Shown: piece after piece, positions 27,775 through 35,997 of the stretch | Layout of the letters: each line of letters begins with the position of its first letter | How positions within the stretch are numbered: position 1 is the stretch's first letter | NCBI GenBank assembly: GCA_015065385.1 | Contig: SVQK01000093.1 | Span: forward strand, 1 to 64,000 | Length of the DNA stretch: 64,000 nt | Source of the DNA: Oscillospiraceae bacterium | GTDB lineage: Bacteria; Bacillota; Clostridia; Oscillospirales; CAG-272 | Direction: 5' to 3' | Notes under the pieces: generated by a model | The model's input: the letters and a program-made list of their open reading frames with translations, nothing else | Told to the model about the DNA's origin: nothing | Databases searched by the model: none | Position numbers and translations under genes: made by a program

Positions 27775-29919
27775 ATGAAGATGAAAACCGCAAAACGCAT
27801 GACCGCCCTGATCCTCGCCTCTCTGCTGCTGGCCGCGTGCTCCCGAACCGAGCCCGCCGCCGGAGGAGAGGAGACCGATCCCGTTTCCGAACCCGCGGTG
27901 ACGACGGCCGATCCCGGAACCGGCAAAATCGAGGCGGAACCTGCCGGGAACGAAGGCCCCGCCGCGAATCCGGACGAGAACGGCGATGAGAAGAATGAGA
28001 AGGACGAGAAGACCGATCCCGTGCCCGCCGCTCCGGTATCGAAGTCCGTTTCCATCGTGATCCCGGCCACCTATTCCGAGGTCTTCAAGAAGCTGAATAC
28101 GCGCACCGCGAACCGCGGATACGGACGGTACGCCATGGCGGATGGGATGGCCGAGGAGGATGCCGTCGAAGCCGAGGCTCCCATGATGCCGGCTCCCGAA
28201 CCCACCGCCGCCGCGGATACCGCCGTGAATATGGTCGCCGAAAAAGCCGCATACGCCGACGATTCGGTCGATTTCTCCGAGACCAACACGCAGGTGAAGG
28301 GTATCGACGAGGCGGATATCGTCAAGACCGACGGAACGTACATCTACGCCCTCTTCAACGGGGAACTGCGGATCTACACCGCCGCGGGAGCCGACACAGC
28401 CCTTTTGTCCCGGACCAAGGCCGCGGATTCCGAACGGTACTATGAAGACGAATGGAACTGGGCCAAAGTCGAAGGGGAGAAGTCCGACTACAGCTACAAC
28501 AGCTGGAAGAACGCCGAGGAGATGTTCATCCTCGGAGATACCGCCGTTGTGATCGCAAACTGCGGGGAAAATGCCAACGGGCAGGTGGACGGCGAATGGC
28601 GGTACGAGGATAAGTCGTATGTGCTCGCGGATTTCTACGACATCTCCGACCGGGCGAATCCCGTCCTTGTGAGCTCCGCGGGGCAGGACGGCTATTATCA
28701 GTCCAGCCGCCTCATGGACGGAAAGCTCTACCTCATTACCAACAAGTACAACTACGGCTGGTACGGATACAAGATCGACGAGAGCATGCCGCGCGAATAC
28801 GTTCCCATCCTCTACACGGACGGGGATGCCGAACCCGTGGCCGTGGACCGCATCTGCTGGCCTGAGACCACCGAGGAGTCGAGCTACACCGTGGTGGGAC
28901 GCTACGACGTCGCCGGTCGCGCGATGGAAGATTCCCTCAGCGTCCTCGGAGCGGGGAACACCTTCTATATGAGCAAGAATTACCTCTACCTCGCCGACAG
29001 CCGCTATTTCAACGACCTCACGAACGAGTTCAACGAGAGCATCTACCGCGTGGAGGAATACGCGTCGGGCGACCGCACCGAGCTATTGAAGCTCTCCGTG
29101 ACCGGTCCGATGGAGATCGTCGCAACCGGCACTGTGGACGGCGACCTGCTCAACCAGTTCTCCATGGACGAATACAACGGGTATCTGCGCGTCGTCACGA
29201 CCTCGTGGAACAACGCCTATCAAATCTGGAACGACGACGAGCGCGAGTTCTCCAACTGGAAATACCTCGAATCCGGACAGACGAACGGTCTCTATATCTT
29301 CGACGAATCCATGAATCTCACGGGCTCCGTGGCGTCCCTCGCGCCGGACGAGCGGGTCTATTCCGTGCGCTTTGACGGGGAGGTCGGCTATTTCGTCACC
29401 TTCCGTCAGGTGGATCCGCTCTTTGCCGTGAATCTCTCCGATCCCGCAAATCCGACGGTCATGAGCGCTCTGAAGATCCCCGGATTCTCCCGGTACATGC
29501 ACCCGTGGAGCGAAGGCCTGCTCTTCGGCCTCGGTCAGGACGCGGACGAGGAGACCGGACGGACCGGCGGCATGAAGCTCTCCATGTTCGTCACCTCCGA
29601 TCCCTACGCCGTCTATGAAAAGGACAAGCTGATCCTCGACGAATCGTATTCCGAAGCGCTTTACAACCACAAGGCTCTCCTCATCGCACCGCAGAAGGGC
29701 GTCATCGGATTCCCGGCGGACAACGGCTATGTCCTCTATCATTACGACGAGCAGACCGGCTTCACCAAGACCAACCAAGTCGATCTGGACGACAAGTGGT
29801 ACTGGAGCTGGAACACCCGCGGGCTTTACGTCGGAGACATCATCTACATCGTCGCCGAGCAGGGCGTCACGGTGCTGAACCTCATCACGGGCGATTTCAT
29901 CACCACGATCTACAACTGA
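27775..29919 (+). CDS. Secreted lipoprotein with C-terminal beta-propeller domain
   Basis: Lipobox LLAACSRT; FSETNTQVKGIDEADIVKTDGTYIYALFNGELRIY motif. Confidence 0.85.
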   Translation: MKMKTAKRMTALILASLLLAACSRTEPAAGGEETDPVSEPAVTTADPGTGKIEAEPAGNEGPAANPDENGDEKNEKDEKTDPVPAAPVSKSVSIVIPATYSEVFKKLNTRTANRGYGRYAMADGMAEEDAVEAEAPMMPAPEPTAAADTAVNMVAEKAAYADDSVDFSETNTQVKGIDEADIVKTDGTYIYALFNGELRIYTAAGADTALLSRTKAADSERYYEDEWNWAKVEGEKSDYSYNSWKNAEEMFILGDTAVVIANCGENANGQVDGEWRYEDKSYVLADFYDISDRANPVLVSSAGQDGYYQSSRLMDGKLYLITNKYNYGWYGYKIDESMPREYVPILYTDGDAEPVAVDRICWPETTEESSYTVVGRYDVAGRAMEDSLSVLGAGNTFYMSKNYLYLADSRYFNDLTNEFNESIYRVEEYASGDRTELLKLSVTGPMEIVATGTVDGDLLNQFSMDEYNGYLRVVTTSWNNAYQIWNDDEREFSNWKYLESGQTNGLYIFDESMNLTGSVASLAPDERVYSVRFDGEVGYFVTFRQVDPLFAVNLSDPANPTVMSALKIPGFSRYMHPWSEGLLFGLGQDADEETGRTGGMKLSMFVTSDPYAVYEKDKLILDESYSEALYNHKALLIAPQKGVIGFPADNGYVLYHYDEQTGFTKTNQVDLDDKWYWSWNTRGLYVGDIIYIVAEQGVTVLNLITGDFITTIYN

Positions 29920-30072
29920 CGCGCCGAATCAACTTGCCCCCCTTACCTCACCGGACCGCCGGAGCATCCCGCATATGGGGACCGGCGATCCGGTTTTTTC
30001 GGCGGATGCGGGTCTTTCACCCTTGCAATCCGGCTCCCGGTCGGCTATAATGGAGAAAAAACGGAGGACTTC

Positions 30073-30954
30073 ATGGAACGCAACATTATTCTCGGAACGG
30101 ACTGGTGGACCGACTGCGACGATATTGCCGCCGTCCGGATCCTCTGCCGCGCGCACAAACGGGGACTCTGGACCTTCCGGGGCGCGGTGCTTGACGCCTG
30201 CATGCCCTATTCCGTCCCGTCCCTGAACGCCTTTCTGACGTCGGAGGGCCTCGGAGACCTCCCGATCGCCGTGGATTCCGACGCGTCCGACTTCTCGGGG
30301 AATCTTTCGCCCTATCAGGAGAACATGGTCAAATCGCTCCCCCACAGGATGCAGCGGAACGAGGAGGCCGAGCCGCCCGTCCCGTTCCTCAAGCGGATTC
30401 TCGCGGACTGTCCGGACGGGACGGCAGAGCTGATCGAGATCGGCTTTCCGCAGGTCTGGGCCGCCCTGTTGAAGGATCCCGAAGGGTCTGACCTTGTCGG
30501 GCGGAAGGTGCGCCGGATGTGGATGATGGCGGGGCGATGGGACAACGGGGGCCGCGGATTCGAGCACAACATTGCCAACAACGCCCGGTCGCGGGAGGGG
30601 GCGGCCTATGTGCTGGAGCATTTCCCGAAGCCCGTCGTCTTCCTCGGCTGGGAGGTCGGCGCGGATGTGATTTCAGGGGGCGATCCGGAGAACGACGCCG
30701 ATCCGCTGGTCCGGGCCTTCCGCGATCACGGCTCGCCGCGGGGACGTTCGTCGTGGGATCCCATGACCGTCCTGCTCGCGCTGGCGGAGGATCCCGAAAA
30801 AGCGGGATATTCCATCCGCCGAGGATGGGCGTCAGCAGATCCCGCGACAGGGGAGAACTCGTTCCGGTACGACGAAACCGGCCCGCACGCCTACGTCGTC
30901 AGAGAACGGCCCGCGGCATGGTACGAGGAGGAACTGAGCCGCTGGCTGCGCTGA
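30073..30954 (+). CDS. Inosine/uridine-preferring nucleoside hydrolase-like protein
   Basis: IILGTDWWTDCDDIAAVRIL N-terminal Asp cluster; overall family organisation. Confidence 0.7.
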   Translation: MERNIILGTDWWTDCDDIAAVRILCRAHKRGLWTFRGAVLDACMPYSVPSLNAFLTSEGLGDLPIAVDSDASDFSGNLSPYQENMVKSLPHRMQRNEEAEPPVPFLKRILADCPDGTAELIEIGFPQVWAALLKDPEGSDLVGRKVRRMWMMAGRWDNGGRGFEHNIANNARSREGAAYVLEHFPKPVVFLGWEVGADVISGGDPENDADPLVRAFRDHGSPRGRSSWDPMTVLLALAEDPEKAGYSIRRGWASADPATGENSFRYDETGPHAYVVRERPAAWYEEELSRWLR

Positions 30955-31025
30955 AGAGGTCATGCGCGGCATTCACAGTTTACGGGACAAAACCTGCATT
31001 TTTATTCAAAAATCCGCAAAAGTAC

Positions 31026-31054
31026 TTGCATTGTTGAAGAAACCGTGGTATAAT
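31026..31054 (+). promoter_or_regulatory. Sigma-A promoter of the riboswitch leader
   Basis: TTGCAT, 17-nt spacer, TATAAT. Confidence 0.7.
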
Positions 31055-31067
31055 GGCGGCAGTATCA

Positions 31068-31226
31068 AAGCAGAGGCGCGGTGAGAATGGCTGCGGATGG
31101 GCAAAACTCCGGGTTCGGGATCCAGAGGCCGTCCGCGGGAGGTCGAACCGCCGAAGGGGAGGTCCCGGATCCCCTGGGGCGTATCGGAATACGGTGCGCA
31201 CTGTCACGAACCGTGGAGCGCTGCTT
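31068..31226 (+). promoter_or_regulatory. Lysine riboswitch (L-box) aptamer
   Basis: Matches the L-box conserved blocks remembered from B. subtilis lysC: AGAGGCGCGG..., CCGCCGAAGGGG, CTGGGGCGTATCGGAATACGGTGCGCACTGTCA, GTGGAGCGCTGC; P1 stem AAGCAG/CTGCTT. Confidence 0.85.
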
Positions 31227-31267
31227 GCGTCGCCCTTTCCTCCGGAATGCTGTATTCCGGGTCGATC

Positions 31268-31305
31268 GGACGTCCGGCGAACGAAACGCGGGGCGTCTGT
31301 TTTTT
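31268..31305 (+). terminator. Riboswitch-linked transcription attenuator
   Basis: CGGACGTC ... GGCGTCTG stem (with GU pairs) followed by T6, 36 nt before the NhaC ATG. Confidence 0.65.
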
Positions 31306-31340
31306 GTTTCCGAAATCTCTGAAACAGAAAGGAACCCGAC

Positions 31341-33008
31341 ATGAAAAACCGCAGCATCAGGCGCGTCATCCCCTATGTCCTGCTGGCCGTCGTTCTGGTC
31401 ATGACACTGGCGGTCACCGTATTCGCGGACGGCGACGAAGAGGCAGGAGGCGGATCCTTCGCCTACGCCACCGCGCTGTCCCTCCTTCCGCCGCTGATTG
31501 CCATCGTTCTGGCTCTGATCACGAAGGAAGTCTATTCCTCCCTCTTCATCGGCATCCTCGTCGGAGGACTGCTGGCGACGAACTTCTCCTTTGCCAAGAC
31601 CCTCGACACCGTCATCAGCGACGGCATCATCGAGTCCGTGTCCGGGAACGCGGGCGTGTTCATCTTTCTCGTGATCCTCGGCATTCTCGTGGCCCTTCTG
31701 AACCGGACCGGCGCGTCGGCGGCGTTCGGCAAATGGGCGCAGAAGAACATCAAGACCCGGGTCGGCGCGCAGCTCGCCACCTTTGCCCTCGGCGTCCTCA
31801 TTTTCATCGACGACTATTTCAACTGTCTGACGGTCGGCTCCGTCATGCAGCCCGTCACGGATTCCCACAAGATCTCCCGGGCCAAGCTGGCGTACATCAT
31901 CGACGCGACGGCAGCTCCGGTTTGCATGATCGCTCCGATCTCCTCGTGGGCGGCGGCGGTCGCCTCCTACGCCGAGGGTACGGGATATTCCGGACTGTCC
32001 CTTTTCGTCCGCGCGATCCCCTACAATTTCTACTCCCTCCTGACCCTCGTCTTCATCGTCGTTCTCGCGCTCATGAAGTTCGATTACGGCCCCATGGAGA
32101 AGCACGAGAAGAACGCTCTGGAGAACGGCGACCTCTTCACCTCCGGCACCGAACACGCGGCGGAGAACACCGGCAAGGTCGGGACCCGCGGGCGTGTCTT
32201 TGACCTCGTGATTCCGATCGCGGTTCTGATCGTGATCTGCGTGATCGGCCTGATCTATGTGGGCGGCTTCTTCGGCACCGATATCTGGGGCGGACAGGAC
32301 TACGCGGGCGACTTCATCGGCGCGTTCTCCAACACGGACGCGACGCTCGGTCTGCCGTGGGGCGGCATCATCACGCTCGTAGCGGTCATGATCTACCTGA
32401 TCTGCCGCAGGGTCATCACCTTCAAGGAGGCCATGGAGTGCTTCCCGGACGGCTTCAAGGCCATGGTCCCCGCGATCCTGATCCTGACCTTCGCGGGCTC
32501 GCTCAAGAACATGACCTCCCTCCTCGGCTCCGCGCAATTCGTCAAAGACTTCATGTCCGGCGCGGCTAAGGGACTTACCACCTTCCTGCCCGCCGTGATC
32601 TTCCTTGTCGCTGTGTTCATCTCCTTCTCGACCGGAACCTCGTGGGGTACCTTCGGTATCCTGATTCCGATCGTGACGAGCATCTTCCCGGCATCCTCCG
32701 AGCTCATGTACATCGGCATGTCCGCCTGTCTGGCCGGTTCGGTCTGCGGCGACCACTGCTCCCCCATTTCCGACACCACCATCATGTCCTCGGCCGGCGC
32801 GCGGTGCGACCACATCAACCATGTGTCCACGCAGCTGCCCTATGCCATTACGGTGGCGGCGGTCTCCTTCGTCTCCTTCATCATCGCCGGGATCCTCGGC
32901 AATCTCATGCCCGGTCTTGCGACTGCGCTGATTTCCCTCGTGATTGCGGTCGTCCTCATGATCGCAACGCTGATCGTGATCCGCAATGTGACGCGGAAGA
33001 AGGCGTGA
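31341..33008 (+). CDS. NhaC-family Na+/H+ antiporter; likely lysine transporter of the LysW type, given the riboswitch
   Basis: Multi-TM; DDYFNCLTVGSVMQPVTDSHKISRAKLAYIIDATAAPVCMIAPISSWAA; CGDHCSPISDTTIMSSAGA. Confidence 0.9.
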   Translation: MKNRSIRRVIPYVLLAVVLVMTLAVTVFADGDEEAGGGSFAYATALSLLPPLIAIVLALITKEVYSSLFIGILVGGLLATNFSFAKTLDTVISDGIIESVSGNAGVFIFLVILGILVALLNRTGASAAFGKWAQKNIKTRVGAQLATFALGVLIFIDDYFNCLTVGSVMQPVTDSHKISRAKLAYIIDATAAPVCMIAPISSWAAAVASYAEGTGYSGLSLFVRAIPYNFYSLLTLVFIVVLALMKFDYGPMEKHEKNALENGDLFTSGTEHAAENTGKVGTRGRVFDLVIPIAVLIVICVIGLIYVGGFFGTDIWGGQDYAGDFIGAFSNTDATLGLPWGGIITLVAVMIYLICRRVITFKEAMECFPDGFKAMVPAILILTFAGSLKNMTSLLGSAQFVKDFMSGAAKGLTTFLPAVIFLVAVFISFSTGTSWGTFGILIPIVTSIFPASSELMYIGMSACLAGSVCGDHCSPISDTTIMSSAGARCDHINHVSTQLPYAITVAAVSFVSFIIAGILGNLMPGLATALISLVIAVVLMIATLIVIRNVTRKKA

Positions 33009-33040
33009 GAGGAACACAGTTTATCGCTCTCAAAACAAAA

Positions 33041-33064
33041 GGCCCGCTTATGCGGGTCTTTTTC
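33041..33064 (+). terminator. Rho-independent terminator after the NhaC-family gene
   Basis: GGCCCGC-ttat-GCGGGTC followed by T5. Confidence 0.75.
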
Positions 33065-33077
33065 TGTCCGGATGTGA

Positions 33078-33351
33078 TACTAATCTCAAGCTAGAAGGGA
33101 AACGCGGCTTTCTTTCGGAGAAAGCTCGCTCAACAAGTTGAGCAGCAAAGAACTTCATGGGTAGGGAACAAAGGATAGGCTATACCAATCAAGTGAAGCT
33201 GAAGCTTTGGCACACCAATATAGTCATCCAACCTTATCAGAGTTATCGCACGCGATGCTCACCCGCTCAACGAGTTGAGCAAGAAGGCCGTTCGCCTTCT
33301 ACATGGGGCGATCAAAACCCATATGGTTTTGCTTTTAGGTTGAGAATAGCA
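33078..33351 (+). mobile_element. MITE-like dispersed element, copy B
   Basis: TACTAATCTCAAGCTAGAAGGG ... GCTTTTAGGTTGAGAATAGCA, flanking TGA direct repeats (33075-33077, 33352-33354), near-collinear with copy A. Confidence 0.88.
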
Positions 33352-33370
33352 TGAAAAACGCGGCGGCGGG

Positions 33371-33949
33371 TCAATTGTCCGCGGGATCCTCTTTTTCGGA
33401 CAAGGCAAGATCTTCCCGGATCGTCTCCCAGATCTGGGCGGCGGCGAATTCGGAACCGGCGGGGGAGGCGTGGGCTCCGTCCTCCCAGTAGAGCTCGAGC
33501 TCGGGATGGCTCTCTTTGTATGCCCACCAGCGTTCGCCCACGGGAGCCACGAGCGCGCCGATCTCCTCCGCGATCTGCCGGTGAACGGTGTTCATGAGCG
33601 CCTGCACCTCCGGCTCCGCCTTCATAGACCAGCATTCGTAGAGCACCGGCTTGCTCCCCGCCTCCCGGATCAACGCATTCAGACGGTTGGCTGCGTCGCG
33701 GAACTTCTCGACCGGTCCGAACGGATGCGCGTGCTCCTGCAGAACGACGTAATCGTATCCGCCGAACAGGATGTCGAAGCGCACGTCCGGCTCATTTGCG
33801 TGCTGGGCCAGAAACCAGCCGCCGTGGGACAACATGGTGACCCGGCAGCGGATCCCCTCCTCTTCCGCGCGGCGCTTGACCATGAGGGGCATATCGTTGA
33901 AATAGGTGTGGCTGTTGCCGATGAACAGGATGCCGAGTTCTTTCTTCAT
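33371..33949 (-). CDS. SGNH/GDSL-type hydrolase
   Basis: LGILFIGNSHTYFNDMP block I; VVLQEHAHPF; WEDGAHASPAGSEFAA. Confidence 0.8.
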   Translation of the reverse strand: MKKELGILFIGNSHTYFNDMPLMVKRRAEEEGIRCRVTMLSHGGWFLAQHANEPDVRFDILFGGYDYVVLQEHAHPFGPVEKFRDAANRLNALIREAGSKPVLYECWSMKAEPEVQALMNTVHRQIAEEIGALVAPVGERWWAYKESHPELELYWEDGAHASPAGSEFAAAQIWETIREDLALSEKEDPADN

Positions 33950-34226
33950 CTTTCTGTCTCCGTTTCGCTTGATCGTCCAGGTGAATCTTCGGGAATCCGG
34001 CCCTATTATACTCCAAAGGCCGCTCCTCTGTCAACCTGCGCGGACGCTCTTCCGCGCCGGAAAATGCTAAAATTGTGGCTTTCCTTCGAAATCATCCGCG
34101 AAAAGTCATCCTCAAAACTCCCGCGCGGCGTTATTGCAATCCCGCCACCGATGCGCTATACTGTGTTCAGAAGACAGCGGGCCTGCGGCTTCGGAATTTA
34201 CAAAAACGAAAAAGGAGATCACAGCC

Positions 34227-34763
34227 ATGCCGGTCAATCCGGAAAAAATGGGCGAGCAGATCCGCGCCCTGAGAACCAGCAAAGGGATCACGCAGAACGA
34301 ACTGGGGGAACGGCTCAACGTGGCGTTTCAGACGGTGAGCAAGTGGGAGAGAGGTGAATCCCTCCCCGACACCTCCATCCTCCCGGATCTTGCCAACGTC
34401 CTCGAGACCACGGTGGATAACATTCTCATGGGCGGGGAGCGGCTGACGGGATACACGCGGCGCGTCACCGTCGCTGAGGTGGCGGAGGGGATCGCGTGCT
34501 TCGAGCGCATCGGAGAGCTGCTCGGCAAGGACAGCTATTTCTATATCGGCGCGATCGAGGGATGCGACCGGAAGATGAACATCGAGCTGGAGAAGTATCT
34601 CGCCGACCCGTTCGGACGGGAGGCCATGATCGCGGAGGCGACAGTCCAGCTCATGATGAACGGCGCGTATGTGGATATCACCGATATCCGAAAAAGCTTT
34701 ACCTTCGAGCACTGGGTGAAGACCGTCTCCAAAGTCGCCGAAGAGCGGTTCGGAATCAGGTGA
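34227..34763 (+). CDS. XRE-family HTH transcriptional regulator
   Basis: MGEQIRALRTSKGITQNELGERLNVAFQTVSKWERGESLPDTSILPDLANVL. Confidence 0.93.
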   Translation: MPVNPEKMGEQIRALRTSKGITQNELGERLNVAFQTVSKWERGESLPDTSILPDLANVLETTVDNILMGGERLTGYTRRVTVAEVAEGIACFERIGELLGKDSYFYIGAIEGCDRKMNIELEKYLADPFGREAMIAEATVQLMMNGAYVDITDIRKSFTFEHWVKTVSKVAEERFGIR

Positions 34764-34906
34764 GGGATCTGACCGGGATTTGGGAGATTCAACCGGCAGT
34801 TGCGGAAAAATCAAACAATGGGCCCTTGCCTTTTCGAGGACCGCGCGGTATCATGAGAGCACGGAACGGCCGGTTCGAACTCCAAAAAGACTGCGAGGAA
34901 ACCATC

Positions 34907-35938
34907 ATGTCATTCGGCGAAAGCGTCAGAACCCTCAGGAAAAAAGCGGACTACACGCAGGAAATGCTGGCGGAGCTTCTCGGGATCTCTCCGCAGGCGG
35001 TCAGCCGGTGGGAATGCGATTCCGCCATGCCGGACGTCTCCCTTCTGCCGAGACTTGCGTATCTGTTCGGCGTCAGCACCGATACGCTGCTCGGCGTGGA
35101 TCTGGAAAAGCGGGATCGTGACATCGGATCGATCCGTGAAGCGGCGAACCGCGCGGCCTCCGACGGAAACCGTACGGAAGGGATCCGGATACTCAGAGAA
35201 GGGCTGGAAGCCTATCCGAACTCCCATGTGCTGATGGCGGCTCTGGCGGACGCTCTGCTGCTGGAAGGACAGCTTGAGGAAAGCCTTTCCCTCGCGGAAT
35301 GGGTGATCGGGCACGAGTCGGAGATGAAGCTGAAGGCGGACGCGATTTCCACGGCGAGCTGTGTTCTTGATCGGATGGGGCGGCACAGTCAGGCGGTGGA
35401 GCTTGCCAAAAAGATCCCGGAGCTCGGCTGTGACGATCTGCTCATCCATCTGCTCAAGGGCTCCGAACGGATCCGGGAACTGCGGCATAAAGCGCTGATC
35501 GACGGAACGGAGGCTCTGTACTGTCTCGCCTGTCTTGCGGAAGCGGAAGACGACGGCGGAGAACCCGCGTTTTCTTCGGAAGAACGGCGGGAGGTTTATG
35601 AGCGTCTTCTCAGCCTGTACGACCTTTTCTTCCCGGAGGGCGAGTATTTCTTCTACGCGCAGTTTCCCGCACGGATCCACCGGAAACTCGCACAGGCGGA
35701 TCTGGCGGAGGGCAGAGAAGAGGAAGCCCTGTTTCATCTGCGGGAGTGCGTGCGATTCGGGAGGATGTTCGAACAGTACGACCCGGAGGCCGAACGAACG
35801 TCCCTCTTCTTCCGCGGAGAGGCGGACGGCGGCTGGGTGAGGACGGAGGCGGGATCGGAGGGCTGGGACGAGCTCCGCGAATGGCTGTCCGATCCCCTGT
35901 TCGACGGGATCCTGGACAGATTGGACGAACAGGACTGA
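34907..35938 (+). CDS. XRE-family HTH regulator with TPR-like C-terminal region
   Basis: VRTLRKKADYTQEMLAELLGISPQAVSRWECDSAMPDVSLLPRLAYLFGVS. Confidence 0.92.
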   Translation: MSFGESVRTLRKKADYTQEMLAELLGISPQAVSRWECDSAMPDVSLLPRLAYLFGVSTDTLLGVDLEKRDRDIGSIREAANRAASDGNRTEGIRILREGLEAYPNSHVLMAALADALLLEGQLEESLSLAEWVIGHESEMKLKADAISTASCVLDRMGRHSQAVELAKKIPELGCDDLLIHLLKGSERIRELRHKALIDGTEALYCLACLAEAEDDGGEPAFSSEERREVYERLLSLYDLFFPEGEYFFYAQFPARIHRKLAQADLAEGREEEALFHLRECVRFGRMFEQYDPEAERTSLFFRGEADGGWVRTEAGSEGWDELREWLSDPLFDGILDRLDEQD

Positions 35939-35942
35939 ATGA

Positions 35943-35985
35943 AAAACGGACGGGAGGATCTGCGACGATCTCTTCCGTCCGTTTG
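35943..35985. terminator. Bidirectional terminator between convergent genes
   Basis: AAACGGACGGGAGGATC-tgcgac-GATCTCTTCCGTCCGTTT. Confidence 0.8.
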
Positions 35986-35997
35986 ATTTCGGGGAGT

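Noticed and set aside
31065-33017. 650-aa minus-strand ORF
   Set aside because: Antisense to the NhaC-family gene and its riboswitch leader; spurious.
33157-33354. 65-aa ORF (and 52255-52491, 78 aa) with similar peptide HTN..IQPYQSY.TR
   Set aside because: Similarity reflects nucleotide conservation of the dispersed element. In copy A the equivalent frame has a stop (CAC CCT ACA TGA), and there is no SD, so it is probably not coding.
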